64,000 bases of DNA from positions 1 to 64,000 of the forward strand of contig NZ_LIVV01000011.1 of assembly GCF_001905825.1 (NCBI RefSeq), given 5' to 3'. This DNA comes from Streptomyces sp. CB02009 (GTDB taxonomy: Bacteria; Actinomycetota; Actinomycetes; Streptomycetales; Streptomycetaceae). Position 1 is the stretch's first letter; each line of letters begins with the position of its first letter. The translations under genes and the position numbers were made by a program. This document shows, one piece after another, positions 15,772 to 23,623 of the stretch. Below the pieces are notes generated by a model that did not search any database, was not told where the DNA came from, and saw only the letters and a list, made by a program, of their open reading frames with translations.

Positions 15772-16988
15772 CCCGGATCGATCTGACCGGGCTCGACGTC
15801 CGGCCCGCGCAGGTGTGGGGCGGGGTACGGCTGGTGCCGCTGGTGCGGTCCGAGCCGGTTCCCGGGCTGCGGCTGCACCGGGAGGTGTACGGCGGGTTCG
15901 GCTCGGTGGACCTGCCGGACCGCTCCACGTACACCTCGTACGTCCCGCACGCGTTCGTCGCCGACTGGACGGGGGCGGGGTCCGGGGCGGGCCCGGCGCC
16001 GGGGGCGGGCCGGGAGTCCGCCGCGTACGGGACCCGACTCGGCGGCGGAGGCGGCGGGCGCGGCGACGGCGGCCGTGACGAGGCGCCGGACTGCGTGCCC
16101 GTGCGCCGTGTCCACCGGATGGCGAAGCGGCGGCGCGACAAGGACGGGCGCGCCGAGGCGCGGCTGCGCTTCCTGCCGCTGCACCTCGCGCTGGAGGGGT
16201 ATCTCGCGCTGCACTTCGGCGGTCCTTCGATCGTCTGGGACGAGTGGTCCCGCGAGGCGCTCCGGCACGGCCTCTCGCCGCGTGCCGAGGCGGCGTACGC
16301 GGGGTGGGCCGTGCCCGGGCTGACGGAGGCGCTGCGGATCTTCGAGGTCCACCCGGGCCAGTGCGGGCTGCTGCTGTACGTGGCCGACTCGCTGGCCGCG
16401 GCCTTCGTGGTGCCGCACCCGGACGACTACCGGCTGCTGCACCCGACGCTCGTGGAGGACCTGTACGGGGAGCTGGTCCACCAGTACGCGTACTACGGCG
16501 GTCCGGTGCCCGAGTTCACGGCGCGGATCCGGGACGGGGCCGGCGGCATCCGTACCCTCGCGGACCTGCGGGCGGCGGCCCGGCAGCAGGAGCGGGCCTG
16601 GGCCGCGGCGCACGACGGGCTCATGGCGCGGGACCTGCTGGAGACCCCGTACGCCTTCGAGCGGGTCCACCGGGCCGGGCCGTTCGACCTGCACCGGTTC
16701 CTGCCGCCGTTCGAGCGGGGCGGGCGGGAGCAGCACATCGGGGAGCTGATCACCGACCGCAAGGGGCGCACGGCCTATCTGAAGACGTTCCGGCTCTCGG
16801 AGAACCAGATCCGCAAGGGGTACCTGCTGCGGCGGCTCGCCGACTGCGACTGGCACCTGGGGCGGGCGGCGGAGGCCCTGGGGACCTCGTACACGGAGGT
16901 CGTACGGCGTGTCCGGAGCGCGGGTCTCGGTGCCTTCCTGGACGAGCACTCCGTCGCACGGCGGCTCCGCGAAGATCGGGAAAGCTGA
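15768..16988 (+). CDS. TROVE partner protein with C-terminal HTH-like region, function unknown
   Basis: A 406-aa protein cotranslated with the TROVE gene (4-base overlap). The N-terminus reads VWGGVRLVPLVRSEPVPGL, followed by a glycine-rich, probably disordered loop at about residues 65-105, an alpha/beta middle domain (LPLHLALEGYLALHFGGP; FEVHPGQCGLLLYVADSLAAAFV), a DLHRFLPPFERGG segment, and a C-terminal Fis-like helix-turn-helix (RRLADCDWHLGRAAEALGT, SYTEVVRRVRSAGLGAFL). The N-terminal part resembles what I remember of ARPP-type proteins of predicted conflict systems, but I cannot confirm this. The HTH suggests nucleic-acid binding or control of the pair. Confidence 0.6.
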   Translation: MTRIDLTGLDVRPAQVWGGVRLVPLVRSEPVPGLRLHREVYGGFGSVDLPDRSTYTSYVPHAFVADWTGAGSGAGPAPGAGRESAAYGTRLGGGGGGRGDGGRDEAPDCVPVRRVHRMAKRRRDKDGRAEARLRFLPLHLALEGYLALHFGGPSIVWDEWSREALRHGLSPRAEAAYAGWAVPGLTEALRIFEVHPGQCGLLLYVADSLAAAFVVPHPDDYRLLHPTLVEDLYGELVHQYAYYGGPVPEFTARIRDGAGGIRTLADLRAAARQQERAWAAAHDGLMARDLLETPYAFERVHRAGPFDLHRFLPPFERGGREQHIGELITDRKGRTAYLKTFRLSENQIRKGYLLRRLADCDWHLGRAAEALGTSYTEVVRRVRSAGLGAFLDEHSVARRLREDRES

Positions 16989-17026
16989 GTAACACGGGGT
17001 TCACATTCGGGCAACCGACGGGAAAT
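16989..17026 (+). promoter_or_regulatory. GlnR box upstream of glnII
   Basis: Half-sites at exact 11-base steps: GTAAC (16989-16993), TTCAC (17000-17004), GCAAC (17011-17015), GAAAT (17022-17026). The first a-site and last b-site fit the GlnR consensus well, the inner two less so. The box begins one base after the last base of the preceding gene (stop TGA at 16986-16988) and lies about 100 bases before glnII. Confidence 0.85.
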
Positions 17027-17126
17027 CCCGTGTTGCGAAGCTGCGACCGGACACAGACACCGCAGCTTCTCGCAGCGCCGCGAGCCGCCGCGACACCCGC
17101 AGCAGCACGCCCAAAGGATGAGGCCA

Positions 17127-18158
17127 GTGACCTTCAAGGCTGAGTACATCTGGATCGACGGCACCGAGCCGACCGCGAAGCTCCGCTCGAAGACGAAGAT
17201 CATCGTGGGCGGGGGTGCCACGCTCGGCGAGCTGCCGATCTGGGGCTTCGACGGTTCCAGCACGAACCAGGCCAAGGGCCACGCCTCGGACCGCGTCCTC
17301 AAGCCGGTCTTCGTCTGCCCGGACCCGATCCGCGGCGGCGACGACGTCCTGGTGCTGTGCGAGGTCCTCAACACGGACATGACGCCGCACGAGTCCAACA
17401 CGCGTGCCGCGCTGGCCGAGGTCGCCGCGAAGTACGCCGCTCAGGAGCCGATCTTCGGCATCGAGCAGGAGTACACGTTCTTCGAGGGCACCCGCCCGCT
17501 CGGCTTCCCGGTCAACGGCTTCCCGGCCGCCCAGGGCGGCTACTACTGCGGTGTCGGCGCGGACGAGATCTTCGGCCGCCCGATCGTCGAGGCGCACCTG
17601 GAGAACTGCCTCAAGGCCGGTCTCGGCATCTCCGGCATCAACGCCGAGGTCATGCCGGGCCAGTGGGAGTTCCAGGTCGGCCCGCTGGCGCCGCTGGAGG
17701 TCTCGGACCAGCTGTGGATCGCCCGCTGGCTGCTGTACCGCACGGCCGAGGACTTCAACGTCTCCGCGACGCTGGACCCGAAGCCGGTGAAGGGCGACTG
17801 GAACGGCGCGGGCGCGCACACCAACTTCTCGACGAAGGCGATGCGCGAGGGCTACGACGCGATCATCACCGCCGCCGAGTCCCTCGGTGAGGGCTCGAAG
17901 CCGCTGGACCACGTCAAGAACTACGGCGCCGGCATCGACGACCGCCTGACGGGCCTGCACGAGACCGCCCCGTGGGACCAGTACTCCTACGGCGTCTCGG
18001 ACCGCGGCGCCTCGGTCCGCATCCCGTGGCAGGTCGAGCAGGACCAGAAGGGCTACATCGAGGACCGTCGCCCGAACGCGAACGTGGACCCGTACACGGT
18101 GACCCGCCTCCTGGTGGACACCTGCTGCGAGGCGCTCGCGAAGGCCGGCCAGGTCTGA
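17127..18158 (+). CDS. glnII: Glutamine synthetase type II GlnII
   Basis: A eukaryote-type glutamine synthetase (343 aa, octamer or decamer), making glutamine from glutamate, ammonia and ATP; it is heat-labile and not adenylylated in Streptomyces. Motifs: WGFDGSSTNQA, FGIEQEYTFFE (metal-binding glutamates), NAEVMPGQWEFQVGP, GDWNGAGAHTNFSTKAMR and DRRPNANVDPYTV. I choose GTG 17127 (MTFKAEYIWIDG) because AAAGGA is 8 bases upstream and the length equals the S. coelicolor protein; ATG 17118 lies within that site. The GlnR box suggests expression under nitrogen limitation. It ends at the hairpin 18172-18215. Confidence 0.97.
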   Translation: MTFKAEYIWIDGTEPTAKLRSKTKIIVGGGATLGELPIWGFDGSSTNQAKGHASDRVLKPVFVCPDPIRGGDDVLVLCEVLNTDMTPHESNTRAALAEVAAKYAAQEPIFGIEQEYTFFEGTRPLGFPVNGFPAAQGGYYCGVGADEIFGRPIVEAHLENCLKAGLGISGINAEVMPGQWEFQVGPLAPLEVSDQLWIARWLLYRTAEDFNVSATLDPKPVKGDWNGAGAHTNFSTKAMREGYDAIITAAESLGEGSKPLDHVKNYGAGIDDRLTGLHETAPWDQYSYGVSDRGASVRIPWQVEQDQKGYIEDRRPNANVDPYTVTRLLVDTCCEALAKAGQV

Positions 18159-18171
18159 TCCGCACCCCTGT

Positions 18172-18215
18172 ACGCCGAGAGGCGCCCACCCTTTCCGGTG
18201 GGCGCCTCTCGGCGT
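18172..18215 (+). terminator. glnII terminator
   Basis: Bases 18172-18190 pair perfectly with 18197-18215 (19-bp stem, loop CTTTCC). It begins 13 bases after the glnII stop. The rest of the gap to 18359 holds no gene; it contains a direct repeat of GGCTCCTCCCGG. Confidence 0.93.
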
Positions 18216-18359
18216 TCCCGGCGGGCTCCTCCCGGCGCGCGGCGGGGCTCCTCCCGGGCTCGTGGACCGGGGCGGGTCTCCCGGCATGTGGGAAGCACGA
18301 CACGGGTTTTGGCCGACGAAGGGGTCGTCGGGGGCATTCCCTTCTGGTTCAATAGGGAT

Positions 18360-18482
18360 ATGGCCATCACACAGAACGACACCGCGACGGGTCGTCACGA
18401 CCTCGAGCCGTTCTGGCCTTCCCGGCAGCACCACGACTTCGACCGGGTGTGTTGCCGCGCGAGGAACGCGTCGGCCCTCTAA
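18360..18482 (+). CDS. Putative 40-aa leader peptide with Cys-Cys
   Basis: A short ORF starting MAITQNDTATGRHDLEPF and ending FDRVCCRARNASAL. It has codon use typical of a translated gene (G/C third positions), lies alone in a 429-base gap between the glnII terminator and the winged-helix gene, and its stop is 105 bases before that gene. No ribosome site is at usable distance (AGGGA is one base before the ATG), so translation would have to be leaderless. The adjacent TGT-TGC codons near the end, followed by a small CGGCC/GGCCG hairpin downstream, suggest a cysteine-responsive attenuator like the poly-Cys mini-ORFs known in mycobacteria. This is inference. Confidence 0.5.
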   Translation: MAITQNDTATGRHDLEPFWPSRQHHDFDRVCCRARNASAL

Positions 18483-18587
18483 AGCCCTGATCGGTTCGGT
18501 CCGGTCCACGGCCTTCGGCCGACGCGCACGACGTATGACGTACGACTCCTGTCCGTCCGTTCCTCCGCGCGAAAGAGCTGACTCCCC

Positions 18588-19142
18588 ATGGCCCAGACCG
18601 CTCACAGCACCCCCACCGCCGTTCGTCCCGGCCGTCATCGACTGCGCGCCGTCGATCCCAACGAGGTCGTCGACTTCGCGCAGGTCGCCGACTTCCTGCC
18701 GCCGGGCGCCACCCTGCTGCCCGCTCCGCCGCACACCCTGCCGACGCTGCCGGGCCGGCCGCCGATGGTCGGCTACCTCGTGCTCGTCCCGGCCGATCAG
18801 CAGCCCCGGCTGCCCGTCGCCGCGCCCGTGGCCGCGCCCGTCGCCGCCGCGCTGGAGGACCAGGGGCCCGTGGCCATCGACGGCGTCCAGCGGATCGCCG
18901 TCGTGGACGGGCAGGCGCTCGACCTGACATATCTCGAGTTCGAGTTGCTCGCCCATCTGGTGGCGCACCCCCACCGGGTCCACACCCGCGACCAGCTGGT
19001 CACCACCGTGTGGGGGTACGGCCACGTCGGCGACGGGCGCACGGTCGACGTGCACGTGGCCCGGCTGCGGCGGAAGCTGGGCGCCGAGCACCGCCACACG
19101 ATCCAGACCGTGCGGCGGGTCGGCTACAAGTACACGCCCTGA
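18588..19142 (+). CDS. Winged-helix (OmpR/PhoB C-terminal type) regulator without receiver
   Basis: A 184-aa protein. The C-terminal about 90 residues are a full trans_reg_C winged helix: ALDLTYLEFELLAHLVAHP, TRDQLVTTVWG, GRTVDVHVARLRRKLG and the wing TVRRVGYKYTP. The N-terminal half is Pro/Ala-rich (PVAAPVAAPVAAAL) and has no phospho-acceptor domain, so activity is not controlled by a normal histidine kinase. Such orphan regulators are common in Streptomyces; the target is unknown. The upstream Cys-Cys mini-ORF may control its expression. The ribosome site is weak. Confidence 0.88.
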   Translation: MAQTAHSTPTAVRPGRHRLRAVDPNEVVDFAQVADFLPPGATLLPAPPHTLPTLPGRPPMVGYLVLVPADQQPRLPVAAPVAAPVAAALEDQGPVAIDGVQRIAVVDGQALDLTYLEFELLAHLVAHPHRVHTRDQLVTTVWGYGHVGDGRTVDVHVARLRRKLGAEHRHTIQTVRRVGYKYTP

Positions 19143-19164
19143 CCGGCCGGTTCGACCGGCGCGG

Positions 19165-20673
19165 TCAACTCGCCCGCGTCGTGCCCCTCGCCCTGGACAC
19201 CAGTCCCAGGGCGAGGTCCACGGTCAGGAAGAGCAGCAGGCTGAGGCCGAGCAGCGGGACGAACCAGCCCACGGCGGCCGTCACCGCGAGGAGCGGGAGC
19301 AGCATCGTCACCGGGACCTTCCGCCAGGCGCCGCGGGCCGCCGGGCGGCCCGGGCGGCGCAGCCACCACATGCGGTAGCCCCAGAGGATCAGCAGGATCA
19401 GGGCGAGGGCCAGGACCGCGAGGGCCAGCTGGTTGAACAGGCCGAGGAACACGCCCATGTGCGCGTCGATGCCGATCCGGGTGAGCTTCGCGAGGAGCGG
19501 GTAGTCGGCGAAGCTCAGCCGGTCGAGGACCTCGCCGTCCGCCGGGTCCACCGCCACCGAGTCCAGCTGGAGCGGGAACTGCGCGTCGGTCTCCTTGACC
19601 ACGTACCCCTTGCCCTCGCCCGGCAGGACCACCGAGACCTTCGGGCTGTCGATGCCGGCCGCGCGGGCCGCCTCCAGGGCCCTGTCGAGGCCGATGTCCG
19701 GACCCTGGGCGGTGGTGCCGCCGGTGTGGCCGCCGCCGTGGCCCTCGTGTTCCGAGGAGCCGCCGGCCGCGCCGCCGACGGTCGCCGTGAGCGTGGGCGT
19801 GGCGCCGCCGAGGCCGTCCTGGACGACGCCGATGTTCTCGCCCGCGTACTTCGACCAGGTCAGGCCCGTCGCCGACAGCAGGACGAGTCCGGTCACCGCC
19901 CACAGGCCGACCGAGCCGTGCCAGGACAGCGTGCGGCGGCGCGAGGCCGGGCCGCCCTCCGGCACGAACAGGGCGCGGCGGTTCCTGCGCCGCCGGCCGA
20001 GCCACAGCAGGAGACCGCCGAGGGCGATGACCCAGAGCCAGCTCGCCGCCAGCTCGCTGTAGTTGCGGCCGAACTCCCCGAGGTGCAGATCGCGGTGCAG
20101 ACCGTCGATCCAGGTGCGCAGCGGGAGGGCGCCGGAGCTTCCGTAGCTGGGCAGCTGCCCGCGCACCTCTCCGGTGTACGGGTCCACGAAGACGGCCAGC
20201 GAGGCGTCCTCCGCGACGTCCGGGTCGGCCATCAGGACGCGGGTGGTCGCGCCGGGTTCGGCGCCGGGCCAGACGGCGGTGACGGTGCCGTCCGGGTTGG
20301 CCTCGCGGGCGATGTCCACCTGCCGGGAGAGCGGCAGGGTCGTCTCGCCGACGGGGACTTCGAGCTCGTGCGCGTAGAAGAACTTCTCGGCCGGGTAGGA
20401 GAGCGCGTAGAGCAGACCGCTCGCGGCGGCCACGAGGAGGAACGGGGCGATGAGCACGCCCGCGTAGAAGTGGAGGCGGAGGACGAGGGGGCGGAGGGCG
20501 CTCCAGGTTCCGGCCTTCCGCGGGGTGGGGGTGGAGGGGGCTTCCGTGCCGGCCGTCCCGGCCGTTGTCTCTGCCGTCTCGGCCGGGGCGTGCTGGGCCG
20601 ACGAGGTGGACGGGGTGCGTTCCGACGGTGGCGCCTCGGGCGTTTCCGGGCGTGCGGGATCGTCGATGGTCAT
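19165..20673 (-). CDS. PepSY-associated membrane protein
   Basis: A 502-aa PepSY_TM family protein with four or five membrane helices: RLHFYAGVLIAPFLLVAAASGLLYAL (in two parts, near residue 70), a large outside PepSY domain (residues 95-210), SWLWVIALGGLLLWLG, a second outer domain with a His/Gly-rich loop (SSEHEGHGGGHTGGTT), LNQLALAVLALALILLILWG and two C-terminal helices. Conserved histidines (LRLHFYAG, LHRDLHLG, WHGSVGLW) suggest metal or heme contact, as in the related reductase-type PepSY proteins. It follows 51 bases after a Met/His-rich membrane protein gene, pointing to a copper or iron role. The N-terminal 55 residues are disordered and Thr/Pro-rich. Confidence 0.88.
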   Translation of the reverse strand: MTIDDPARPETPEAPPSERTPSTSSAQHAPAETAETTAGTAGTEAPSTPTPRKAGTWSALRPLVLRLHFYAGVLIAPFLLVAAASGLLYALSYPAEKFFYAHELEVPVGETTLPLSRQVDIAREANPDGTVTAVWPGAEPGATTRVLMADPDVAEDASLAVFVDPYTGEVRGQLPSYGSSGALPLRTWIDGLHRDLHLGEFGRNYSELAASWLWVIALGGLLLWLGRRRRNRRALFVPEGGPASRRRTLSWHGSVGLWAVTGLVLLSATGLTWSKYAGENIGVVQDGLGGATPTLTATVGGAAGGSSEHEGHGGGHTGGTTAQGPDIGLDRALEAARAAGIDSPKVSVVLPGEGKGYVVKETDAQFPLQLDSVAVDPADGEVLDRLSFADYPLLAKLTRIGIDAHMGVFLGLFNQLALAVLALALILLILWGYRMWWLRRPGRPAARGAWRKVPVTMLLPLLAVTAAVGWFVPLLGLSLLLFLTVDLALGLVSRARGTTRAS

Positions 20674-20724
20674 CGCGGTGACTGTCCTTGGAGTCGATGC
20701 AGACAGGGGGAAGGGACCCCCGGG

Positions 20725-21456
20725 TCAGACGTCTGCTCCGAGGGTCGTGGCGCGGGGTGCGGACAGCCGGGGCGGGCCGCGCCGGGACAGGGTGTGGGCG
20801 AGGACGACGGTGTGCGGGCGGTGGGCGCCGCACCGGGCCCGACGGACGGGGCGACGCGGCGCGTCGGGGACCTGTGCGCGGGCGAGGAGCAGCCTCAGGG
20901 GGGTGAAGGCGTACGCGAGGGCGGCGCGGGCGAGCGTGAAGAACGCCGCCTCGCCGTGCGCGAGCCAGAGGCCGCAGAGGAGCGCGGCGAGCAGGTGGGC
21001 GGCGAGCATGCCGGTGCTCATGTCCATGAACATCGCGGCGGTGGCGCTCAGGTCGTGCGGGCCGGCCATGCCCGCCGTGCCGTCGGCACCCGCCGTCCCG
21101 TGCATCGCGTGCATGTTGTGCATCGCGTGCAGGCCGTCCATGCCGTGCATGGCCGTCGTCGCCTGCGGGGCTGTCGCCGGATGGCCCGTGTCCCCCGCCC
21201 GGGAACCGGCCAGCGAGAAGAGCAGGTGCAGGGCGCCCTGGAGGACTGACAGCGCGCCCGCGATCGTCGGGGCGCCTCGGCGCCGGCCGGCGGCGGCCCA
21301 CGCGGCGGCGGCCGTGACGGTGAAGGCGCCGAGCAGCGTCAGCGCGGGAAGCTGGTGCGCAGACATGGACGAATGCCCCACGGCGGCCAACGTCACGCAC
21401 ACCACCGCGAAAAGGGCGGCTCTCACTGCGCGCAGGGGCGACCGGGCATTCGTCAT
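20725..21456 (-). CDS. Met/His-rich membrane protein, probably copper-related
   Basis: A 243-aa protein with about four membrane segments. Between the second and third lies an outside loop very rich in methionine and histidine (MHGMDGLHAMHNMHAMHG and further AGMAGPHD), typical of Cu(I)/Cu(II)-binding loops; the helix after it carries MFMDMSTGM. The C-terminal about 50 residues are Arg/Pro-rich and cytoplasmic. It lies upstream of the PepSY gene in the same direction and is probably in one operon with it. Copper handling is inferred from composition only. Confidence 0.8.
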   Translation of the reverse strand: MTNARSPLRAVRAALFAVVCVTLAAVGHSSMSAHQLPALTLLGAFTVTAAAAWAAAGRRRGAPTIAGALSVLQGALHLLFSLAGSRAGDTGHPATAPQATTAMHGMDGLHAMHNMHAMHGTAGADGTAGMAGPHDLSATAAMFMDMSTGMLAAHLLAALLCGLWLAHGEAAFFTLARAALAYAFTPLRLLLARAQVPDAPRRPVRRARCGAHRPHTVVLAHTLSRRGPPRLSAPRATTLGADV

Positions 21457-21610
21457 CGCCCGTCATGGTGCCACCCCGTCCGAGGGCGCACGAGACCCCC
21501 CTCCCGAACCGATGACGTTCCTCCCGAGGCCGTGACCTTCCTCCCTCGGCGGAATCCTCCGGCAGCGAAAAGCCCTGGTCCCCCGCCGTGCCGCACGGGA
21601 CGCTCCGATC

Positions 21611-22612
21611 ATGAAACTGTTGATGCTCGGAGGTACGGAATTCGTCGGCCGCGCGGTGGTCGAGGCGGCGCTCGCCCGCGGTTGGGAGGTGACCGTCTTC
21701 CATCGCGGCCGGCACGCGGCACCGGCGGGGGTCACCTCGCTCATCGGCGACCGCACGACCGGTCCGGACGGTCTCGCCGCGCTCGCCACCGGCTCGTGGG
21801 ACGCCGTCGTGGACACCTGGTCGGCCGCGCCGTCCGCGGTGCGGGACGTGGCACGGCTGCTCGCCGACCGGGTCGGGCGGTACGCGTACGTGTCGAGCCG
21901 TTCGGTGTACGCGTGGCCGGCGGCGGCCGGGCTCGACGAGGACGGCCCGCTGGTGGAGGGTTCGGCCGACGACGGTGACGTGCCGTACGCCGAGGCCAAG
22001 CGGGGCGGCGAGCTCGCCGCCACCGCCGCGTTCGGCGCGGACCGGACGCTGCTGGTCCGCGCGGGGCTCATCCTCGGCCCGTACGAGAACGTGGGCCGGC
22101 TCCCCTGGTGGCTGGGCCGGATCGCCCGCGGCGGCCCGATCCTCGCCCCCGGGCCGGCCGGGCTCTCGGTCCAGTACGTCGACGTCCGGGACCTCGCCGA
22201 GTGGACGCTCGACGCGGTGGCCGCGGGGCTCTCGGGGCCGTACAACCTCGTGTCGCCGCCCGGGCACGTGACGATGGGCGATCTGCTCGACGCCTGCGTA
22301 CGGGTCACGGGATCCGACGCCGAACTCCGCTGGACCGCGCCGGAGGCGCTGGTCAAGGCGGGGGTGGCGCCGTGGTCGGAGCTGCCCGTGTGGCTGCCGC
22401 CGGGCGAGATGTACGACGCGATGCACGCGGCCGACGTCTCCCGCGCGCTCGCGGCGGGGCTGCGCTGCCGGTCGGCGGCGGAGACGGTCGCGGAGACCTG
22501 GGCGTGGCTGGAGTCGGTCGGCGGCACGGCGCCGCAGCGTCCTGACCGGCCGCAGGTCGGGCTCTCCCCCGAGCGCGAGGCGGAGGTGCTGGCGGCGCTC
22601 GCGGAGGGGTGA
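21611..22612 (+). CDS. NAD(P)-dependent epimerase/dehydratase-like (atypical SDR)
   Basis: A 333-aa Rossmann-fold protein with an N-terminal MKLLMLGGTEFVGRAVVEAAL (GGTxFxG nucleotide motif) and VTVFHRGRH, features of the atypical extended SDR group that includes chloroplast RNA-binding-type and isoflavone-reductase-like proteins. A Tyr-x3-Lys is present as YAEAK, and SSRSVYAW supplies the serine, so catalytic residues seem intact. It is divergent from the copper-type membrane protein. No clear ribosome site is seen; the ATG may be near the transcript start. The substrate is unknown. Confidence 0.88.
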   Translation: MKLLMLGGTEFVGRAVVEAALARGWEVTVFHRGRHAAPAGVTSLIGDRTTGPDGLAALATGSWDAVVDTWSAAPSAVRDVARLLADRVGRYAYVSSRSVYAWPAAAGLDEDGPLVEGSADDGDVPYAEAKRGGELAATAAFGADRTLLVRAGLILGPYENVGRLPWWLGRIARGGPILAPGPAGLSVQYVDVRDLAEWTLDAVAAGLSGPYNLVSPPGHVTMGDLLDACVRVTGSDAELRWTAPEALVKAGVAPWSELPVWLPPGEMYDAMHAADVSRALAAGLRCRSAAETVAETWAWLESVGGTAPQRPDRPQVGLSPEREAEVLAALAEG

Positions 22613-22777
22613 GGCGGGGCGGAGGGGCCGAGGGGCCGAGGGGCCGGGGAGACGGGGACAGCGGCGGGGGTCGGGGCGCGGCTGGGGCCCGGTCGCCCCG
22701 AAACATCTGGAACTGCTCGTATCGGGGCGATCCACTACGGTCGACACGAACGCGTACGTACCGGAGGAGTCGACGTC

Positions 22778-23578
22778 ATGCCCGCCATCCCCGCCACCTC
22801 CGTCGCCAACCTCCGCGACCTGGGCGGCCTGCCGCTCGCCGGCGGGCACGCCGTCCGTCCGGGCCTCGTCCTGCGTTCCGCCCACCTCGACCGGCTCGAC
22901 CCGGCCGAGCCGGTCGTGGCCGCGCTGGGCATCCGTACGGTCGTCGACCTCCGTACGGAGGTCGAGCGCGCCGACCGGCCCGACCGGCTCCCCTCCGGTG
23001 CCCGGGGCCTCGTCGCGGACGTGCTCGCCGATCATCTGGCCACCAGCGGGCTGCCGCCGGCCGCCCGCCTCAAGGCGCTGCTCACCGACCCCGCGCTCGC
23101 CGAGGAGCACCTCGGCGGGGGCCAGGTCCGGTCGGCCTTCGCCCGGACGTACCGGACCTTCGTCTCCGGCGACTCCGCCCGCGCGGCCTACGGCACGCTC
23201 CTCGCCGAGCTGGGCGCCCCCGACGCCGGTCCGCTGCTCTTCCACTGCTCGGCGGGGAAGGACCGGACGGGGTGGGCGGCGACGGTCGTCCTGTCGCTGC
23301 TCGGCGCGGACGAGGAGACCGTGCGGGAGGAGTACCTGTCGGTCAACACGGCCGTACGGCAGGCGTTCGCGCCGATGATCGAGGGGTTCACGGCCCAGGG
23401 CGGCAACCCCGATCTCGCGCTCGACCTGATCGGGGTCCTGCCGCAGTACCTGGACGCGGCGCTCGACGAGGTGGCGGTCCGGCACGGCTCGATGGAGCGG
23501 TACGTACGGGAGGGGCTCGGGGTCCCGGACGAGGTGACGGACCGGATCCGCGCGCGGCTGACGGTCCGGAAGGGGTAG
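22778..23578 (+). CDS. Tyrosine/serine protein phosphatase (MptpB-like)
   Basis: A 266-aa protein of the tyrosine-phosphatase family PF13350. The P-loop HCSAGKDRTGW (CX5R) is present, and SVANLRDLGGLPLAGG is the N-terminal family signature. MptpB of M. tuberculosis and related actinobacterial enzymes act on phosphotyrosine, phosphoserine and phosphoinositides. A GGAGGAG motif precedes the ATG. It stands alone between the epimerase and the sigma-like membrane protein gene. The 165-base gap before it contains three copies of GAGGGGCCG and no gene. Confidence 0.92.
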   Translation: MPAIPATSVANLRDLGGLPLAGGHAVRPGLVLRSAHLDRLDPAEPVVAALGIRTVVDLRTEVERADRPDRLPSGARGLVADVLADHLATSGLPPAARLKALLTDPALAEEHLGGGQVRSAFARTYRTFVSGDSARAAYGTLLAELGAPDAGPLLFHCSAGKDRTGWAATVVLSLLGADEETVREEYLSVNTAVRQAFAPMIEGFTAQGGNPDLALDLIGVLPQYLDAALDEVAVRHGSMERYVREGLGVPDEVTDRIRARLTVRKG

Positions 23579-23623
23579 CGGCCGCCGGGGTGACCATCGG
23601 AAGAATCGCTCGTTCTGCTGAAC

